Source: Chryseolinea soli (lineage in GTDB: Bacteria > Bacteroidota > Bacteroidia > Cytophagales > Cyclobacteriaceae). Taken from it: a stretch of 64,000 nucleotides of DNA. Location of the stretch: assembly GCF_003589925.1 (NCBI RefSeq), contig NZ_CP032382.1:5456001-5520000 (forward strand), in the 5' to 3' direction. The notes under the pieces are model-generated. The model was not told the DNA's origin, did not search any database, and was given only the letters and a program-made list of their open reading frames with translations. Made by a program: the position numbers and the translations under genes. Below are positions 60,544 to 64,000 of the stretch, in pieces. The first letter of the stretch is position 1. Every line of letters begins with the position of its first letter.

Positions 60544-62922
60544 ATGACCCCGATACAAATAATTCGTAAGATCGAAAGCCAAACCAGAACCAAGCTTCAA
60601 AATATTGATGATATAGAGGTGCCAAGAGAATTTCGCCCCTCACCAGGAGATTGGAATAGTACATTGTTTGAATTCTTAAAGGTTGCCTTTAGGGTTTCTG
60701 ATTCAGGCAAGAAATGGTATGACGTCGTGGATCACAAAATCGCTGCCTATCAGATCGAAGATGACGAATTAACCACGTTGGTTTTGATAAACGTAGGGTT
60801 GGCCGATATTCCCGATACAATCTTTGAGTGCAAGTATTTACACAGATTGGTTCTTAATAGTAACCATATTGCCAAAATTAATTCAAAACTTAGTTCTCTA
60901 TCGCGACTGCAATTTCTAGATATTAGCAATAATAGTATTGAAAAACTATCTGAGAATTTAGGGTTGCCCAATAGTCTATCGGTATTAGATCTCAGTTATA
61001 ATAGTATCGAAAAGATTCCGCAGAGTATCAACAGGCTTAAAAATCTTACCTCACTCTTTATTTCCGGGAATGACATTAGAGAGATGCCAACCACAGTTCT
61101 CGACATAGTCCCACTGTGTATGGCTCATGACAAGTTGCGAGAGGTAAAAAGCCAAAAAGACTTAATAATTAGAAGTCAAAAATATGAAGAAGCTGCTGGT
61201 CTAAGGGATATTGAATTGACCTTACTAGACAAAATGGAAGTTGGTTTATATGCATTTGATACCAATATTTCAAATTTGCCCCCTGAAATTTTGTCTCGAG
61301 GAATTGATTCAATCAAGGAATATTGGAAGTCTCTTGAGATAGGTAGCCGTCAACCACTTAATGAAGTCAAATTAATCCTTGTTGGCGAAGGGGGGTGCGG
61401 CAAGACATCTTTAATGAAAAGACTAACAAGAGATGAGTTCAATTCAAATGAAAGTCAAACTCACGGAATTAATATTCGCGAGTGGAGCATGATTAGGGAA
61501 AAGGATAGCAGCGTGATGGCTAGGATCTGGGATTTTGGCGGCCAAGAAATAATGCATTCGACACATCAGTTTTTTTTGTCCAAAAGAAGCATCTACCTGG
61601 TTGTTATTGATAGCAGAAAAGACGAGAAAGTTGAGTATTGGCTTAAGAATATTGAAAGCTTTGGCGGCGATTCTCCTGTGTTGCTTGTTATCAATAAAGT
61701 GGACGAGAATCCTGGATTCGACATTAATAGAAAATTTATTCAAAATAAATATAAATCTATAGCCGGTTTTTTTCGTGTCTCTTGTAGCAACGGGGAAGGA
61801 TTAAACGAATTGAAGCGGGGAATTGTCAGCTCTTTAATGAATGTTAAGCATTTAGACACGCTTTGGAGGAAGGAATGGTTTTTAATAAAGGAAGGCCTTC
61901 AGGAGGCAAACAAAAACTACATTTCATATGATAGTTTTATTGCGATTTGTGTAGAAAACAAAGTTGTAGATCCTGCTGAACAATCGGAGTTATTAAGTTT
62001 CCTTAGTGACCTGGGCATAATGCTGAATTATAGAGATTTAGCCTTGCAGGACACGAATGTGCTAAACCCACATTGGATCACCAATGCAGTCTATCAGATT
62101 ATTAATTCAAGATTGATAATTGAAGCACAGGGAGTGTTGAATTTTAAATCCCTTTCTTCTATTCTAGACAAAAAAAATTATCCTGAAAATAAGTTCAACT
62201 ATATAATTTCTTTGATGAAGAAGTTTGAACTTTGCTACGACTTAGACAACCAACGAGTACTGATTCCAGACTTGTTAGGCATTGAGGAACCTGAGTTGCA
62301 AATAACCCCACAGATAAAGTTCTACATTCAATACGCATTTCTCCCCAAATCAATTATTCCACGTTTTATAGTAAGAATGCACAGGGATATCAAGAAGAAC
62401 AATAGCTGGCGTACCGGTGCTATTCTTACAAATGCAAAATATGCGGCAAGGGCAATTGTAAAATCTGACGAGGAGGAAAAACGCATTTCTATATATGTTG
62501 AAGGAAAGCAGCCACGTGATTTTTTTGCAATCATTAGACATACGTTGGAGGATATTAATAACTCGTTCGAAAAACTGGTTTTTGAAGAGCGTGTTGCAAT
62601 TCCCAACTCTGAGCTATCAATCAGTTTTAATCATTTGTTGACCCTTGAGGGAAAGGGTATTCAAGATTATGTGCCAGAAGGATCATCGGAAGAAATAGAT
62701 GTAAGCGAGGTGTTGGGTACAGTAAGAAAGACTGCGAAGGAGGAATTTGAAGAAAAAATTATGGAGCAATTGTCCTTTTTGAGAAATAAGTTCGATGACA
62801 AAGATACGGTGCTAAGTGAGGCCAACAAAATCTTAGAACTTAAACCAAACATAGCCGGGATAGGGATAAATTTAAATGCCTTGGTGGATAAGGTCTTTAA
62901 AAGAAAGAGGAAGAAAACTTGA
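60544..62922 (+). CDS. LRR-Roc-COR (ROCO) GTPase with an embedded UVR-like motif
   Basis: 792 aa, cytoplasmic. Leucine-rich repeats span about 75-190 ('LHRLVLNSNHIAKI', 'LSVLDLSYNSIEKIP'). Residues about 198-232 ('LIIRSQKYEEAAGLRDIELT') match the UvrB/UvrC UVR helical hairpin. The Roc GTPase has P-loop 'GEGGCGKTS' (281-289), switch II 'DFGGQE' (330-335), G4 'NKVD' (384-387) and G5 'SCSNG'. A COR region follows (about 440-660). The C-terminal ~110 residues are helical and end in 'KVFKRKRKKT'. Bacterial ROCO proteins act as dimerising GTP switches; some are part of defence systems. The AT-rich composition suggests acquisition by transfer. No kinase or nuclease effector domain is visible. Confidence 0.9.
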   Translation: MTPIQIIRKIESQTRTKLQNIDDIEVPREFRPSPGDWNSTLFEFLKVAFRVSDSGKKWYDVVDHKIAAYQIEDDELTTLVLINVGLADIPDTIFECKYLHRLVLNSNHIAKINSKLSSLSRLQFLDISNNSIEKLSENLGLPNSLSVLDLSYNSIEKIPQSINRLKNLTSLFISGNDIREMPTTVLDIVPLCMAHDKLREVKSQKDLIIRSQKYEEAAGLRDIELTLLDKMEVGLYAFDTNISNLPPEILSRGIDSIKEYWKSLEIGSRQPLNEVKLILVGEGGCGKTSLMKRLTRDEFNSNESQTHGINIREWSMIREKDSSVMARIWDFGGQEIMHSTHQFFLSKRSIYLVVIDSRKDEKVEYWLKNIESFGGDSPVLLVINKVDENPGFDINRKFIQNKYKSIAGFFRVSCSNGEGLNELKRGIVSSLMNVKHLDTLWRKEWFLIKEGLQEANKNYISYDSFIAICVENKVVDPAEQSELLSFLSDLGIMLNYRDLALQDTNVLNPHWITNAVYQIINSRLIIEAQGVLNFKSLSSILDKKNYPENKFNYIISLMKKFELCYDLDNQRVLIPDLLGIEEPELQITPQIKFYIQYAFLPKSIIPRFIVRMHRDIKKNNSWRTGAILTNAKYAARAIVKSDEEEKRISIYVEGKQPRDFFAIIRHTLEDINNSFEKLVFEERVAIPNSELSISFNHLLTLEGKGIQDYVPEGSSEEIDVSEVLGTVRKTAKEEFEEKIMEQLSFLRNKFDDKDTVLSEANKILELKPNIAGIGINLNALVDKVFKRKRKKT

Positions 62923-63153
62923 CTGATGGTAGTGGCGAACTTTTAGAGGCATGTTCTGAATGGAGTCCGGCGATTTCAGATGCAAGAATGCGGTCAATGA
63001 AGAACAGATTCAACTGTCCTGATAACCAGCCCGTTATCTGATCTATGGCGCGTTTACAGAGAGAGATAAATTAGAGAATCCAGGGCATGAAAAACACGCC
63101 AAAATATCTATCTTTCGACTTCAATATTCCACCGGCTACTTTTTTCAATCTTC

Positions 63154-63522
63154 ATGGCGCAACGAAAGCCCATAAATATATTCTCCATATTTAACTGGGC
63201 TTTGCTCACCGTGGGTATTTCACAAATTGCCTTTAAAGTATTTGGTCCAATTCAGTTTGTTTTCGCGGTCGGCCTTTGTTCCTGTTTCTATGGATTTTTC
63301 CTGGTTAAATCTCCAGACACAAAAGGTTCGCCTCAGTCCATTTCCATCGCCCTTTTATGCTGCTCCGTAAAAATACTGATGGATAATCTCCTTTTCAGCT
63401 ACTTAATCTTTGTCGACTGGAATAATGGATGGATCGTCCTTCATTTGATGGCGTCCGGTTTGTTCTTCGGAGTGGGTTTGTTGTTGTCCTTGATGTTCTC
63501 AAAGATCTTCCATGTCGCCTGA
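63154..63522 (+). CDS. Small integral membrane protein
   Basis: 122 aa with about four hydrophobic segments ('IFNWALLTVGISQIAFKVFG', 'IQFVFAVGLCSCFYGFFLV', 'SIALLCCSVKILMDNLLFSY', 'LMASGLFFGVGLLLSLMFSK'). No family recognised. The stop overlaps the start of the next gene by 11 bases, so the two proteins are translationally coupled and probably interact. Confidence 0.72.
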   Translation: MAQRKPINIFSIFNWALLTVGISQIAFKVFGPIQFVFAVGLCSCFYGFFLVKSPDTKGSPQSISIALLCCSVKILMDNLLFSYLIFVDWNNGWIVLHLMASGLFFGVGLLLSLMFSKIFHVA

Positions 63523-64000
63523 TTATTTGTATCTCATCGTCGGGTTGATCTTTGTGACCGTTATTGGGTTCGATATCTATAATTGGTCGAGGGGGCATTC
63601 CTTTGTGGCGCCCGAGGTGCGGATCAAGCGTTTGTGGTCGAAACTCAATTATTCGGTTTTGATCCTGGGGGTCACGGCGCTGGTGACGGCAATCTTATTG
63701 AATGTGAATGTGCTGTCGTACCGCCGTCCAATGGCCTATGCGTTGGTGAAGACCATTACGTTGAAAGATTTCAGGGGATTCAAGATGCCGAATGAGACGC
63801 TGGATGGGGGCAACGAGTTTGCCTTTATTACGACTTCCATTGAATGGGATAGGGAAGGAGACCAGGTCGTTGTCAATGCGCTTTTTCATCCTTCGCGGTC
63901 TTATGTTTATAATAACCGGACAGGGGATGGGTTTCTGTTGCAGCACGAGCTATACCATTTTCATGTGACGGAATATTTTGCCAGGCTCTGCCGCCAGGAA
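63512..64000 (+). CDS. Membrane-anchored HExxH protein (DUF922-like), 3' truncated
   Basis: The frame is open from the ATG at 63512 to the window edge (163 codons visible). Two N-terminal membrane helices ('YLYLIVGLIFVTVIGFDIY', 'YSVLILGVTALVTAILL') are followed by a soluble part. Near the edge is 'LLQHELYHFHVTEYFARL', an HExxH metal-binding motif followed by E and AR, the pattern of DUF922 putative Zn-proteases (HEQ.HF.I.E..AR). The strand-rich part in front ('NEFAFITTSIEWDREGDQVV') also fits that family. The gene overlaps the preceding membrane protein by 11 bp. The C-terminal part is missing. Confidence 0.75.
   Translation, partial: MSPDYLYLIVGLIFVTVIGFDIYNWSRGHSFVAPEVRIKRLWSKLNYSVLILGVTALVTAILLNVNVLSYRRPMAYALVKTITLKDFRGFKMPNETLDGGNEFAFITTSIEWDREGDQVVVNALFHPSRSYVYNNRTGDGFLLQHELYHFHVTEYFARLCRQE

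Overview
The window reads as a chromosome segment of a Bacteroidota bacterium, most likely Cytophagales (inference). The evidence is two very large secreted proteins with type IX secretion (T9SS) C-terminal sorting domains, promoters of the Bacteroidota type (TTTG about 19-21 bp upstream of TAnnTTTG), weak or absent Shine-Dalgarno sequences, several lipoproteins, and family choices such as DUF6934, FISUMP-domain and SPOR-domain proteins. I recognise no tRNA, rRNA, CRISPR array or intact transposase.

Region 1 (1-13.1 kb): the end of a propeller-like protein, then a 4206-aa T9SS cargo built around 24 Ig-like domains arranged as 12 two-domain units. Eleven successive units keep an exact 516-bp period. 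Region 2 (13.1-16.4 kb, minus strand): a two-gene signalling operon with a sigma-54 activator and a cytosolic hybrid histidine kinase. Region 3 (16.6-30.6 kb, plus strand): mostly core genes: TerB-like protein, rhomboid protease, DNA polymerase III delta (holA), a long TPR protein, an outer-membrane barrel, a SPOR protein, a TonB-like transducer, folC, trmB, an LpxH-like phosphoesterase, a glycosyltransferase and an OmpR-type regulator. Region 4 (30.7-39.6 kb): a multidomain lipoprotein (ThuA, sugar dehydrogenase, PKD, cytochrome c) on the minus strand and a second giant T9SS cargo on the plus strand.

Region 5 (39.8-45.4 kb): a type I-like modification operon with no restriction subunit. It has a half-length S protein, an M protein whose catalytic motif IV is degenerate, and a 90-aa protein. 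It is followed by convergent acetoacetyl-CoA synthetase and ribF. Region 6 (45.4-60.5 kb): a patchy accessory zone of small enzymes, lipoproteins and unknown proteins. It contains REP-like palindromes, two REP-bounded deletion elements, structurally conserved hairpins, a gene remnant and a compact three-gene overlapping module of unknown function (53-55.8 kb). A paralogue of the 90-aa protein from region 5 lies here.

Region 7 (60.5-64 kb): an AT-rich LRR-Roc-COR (ROCO) GTPase carrying an embedded UVR-like motif, then a membrane protein overlapping a truncated membrane-anchored HExxH protein. The strongest candidates for undescribed biology are the S-M-small-protein operon, the covarying hairpin family, the UVR-containing ROCO protein and the overlapping three-gene module.
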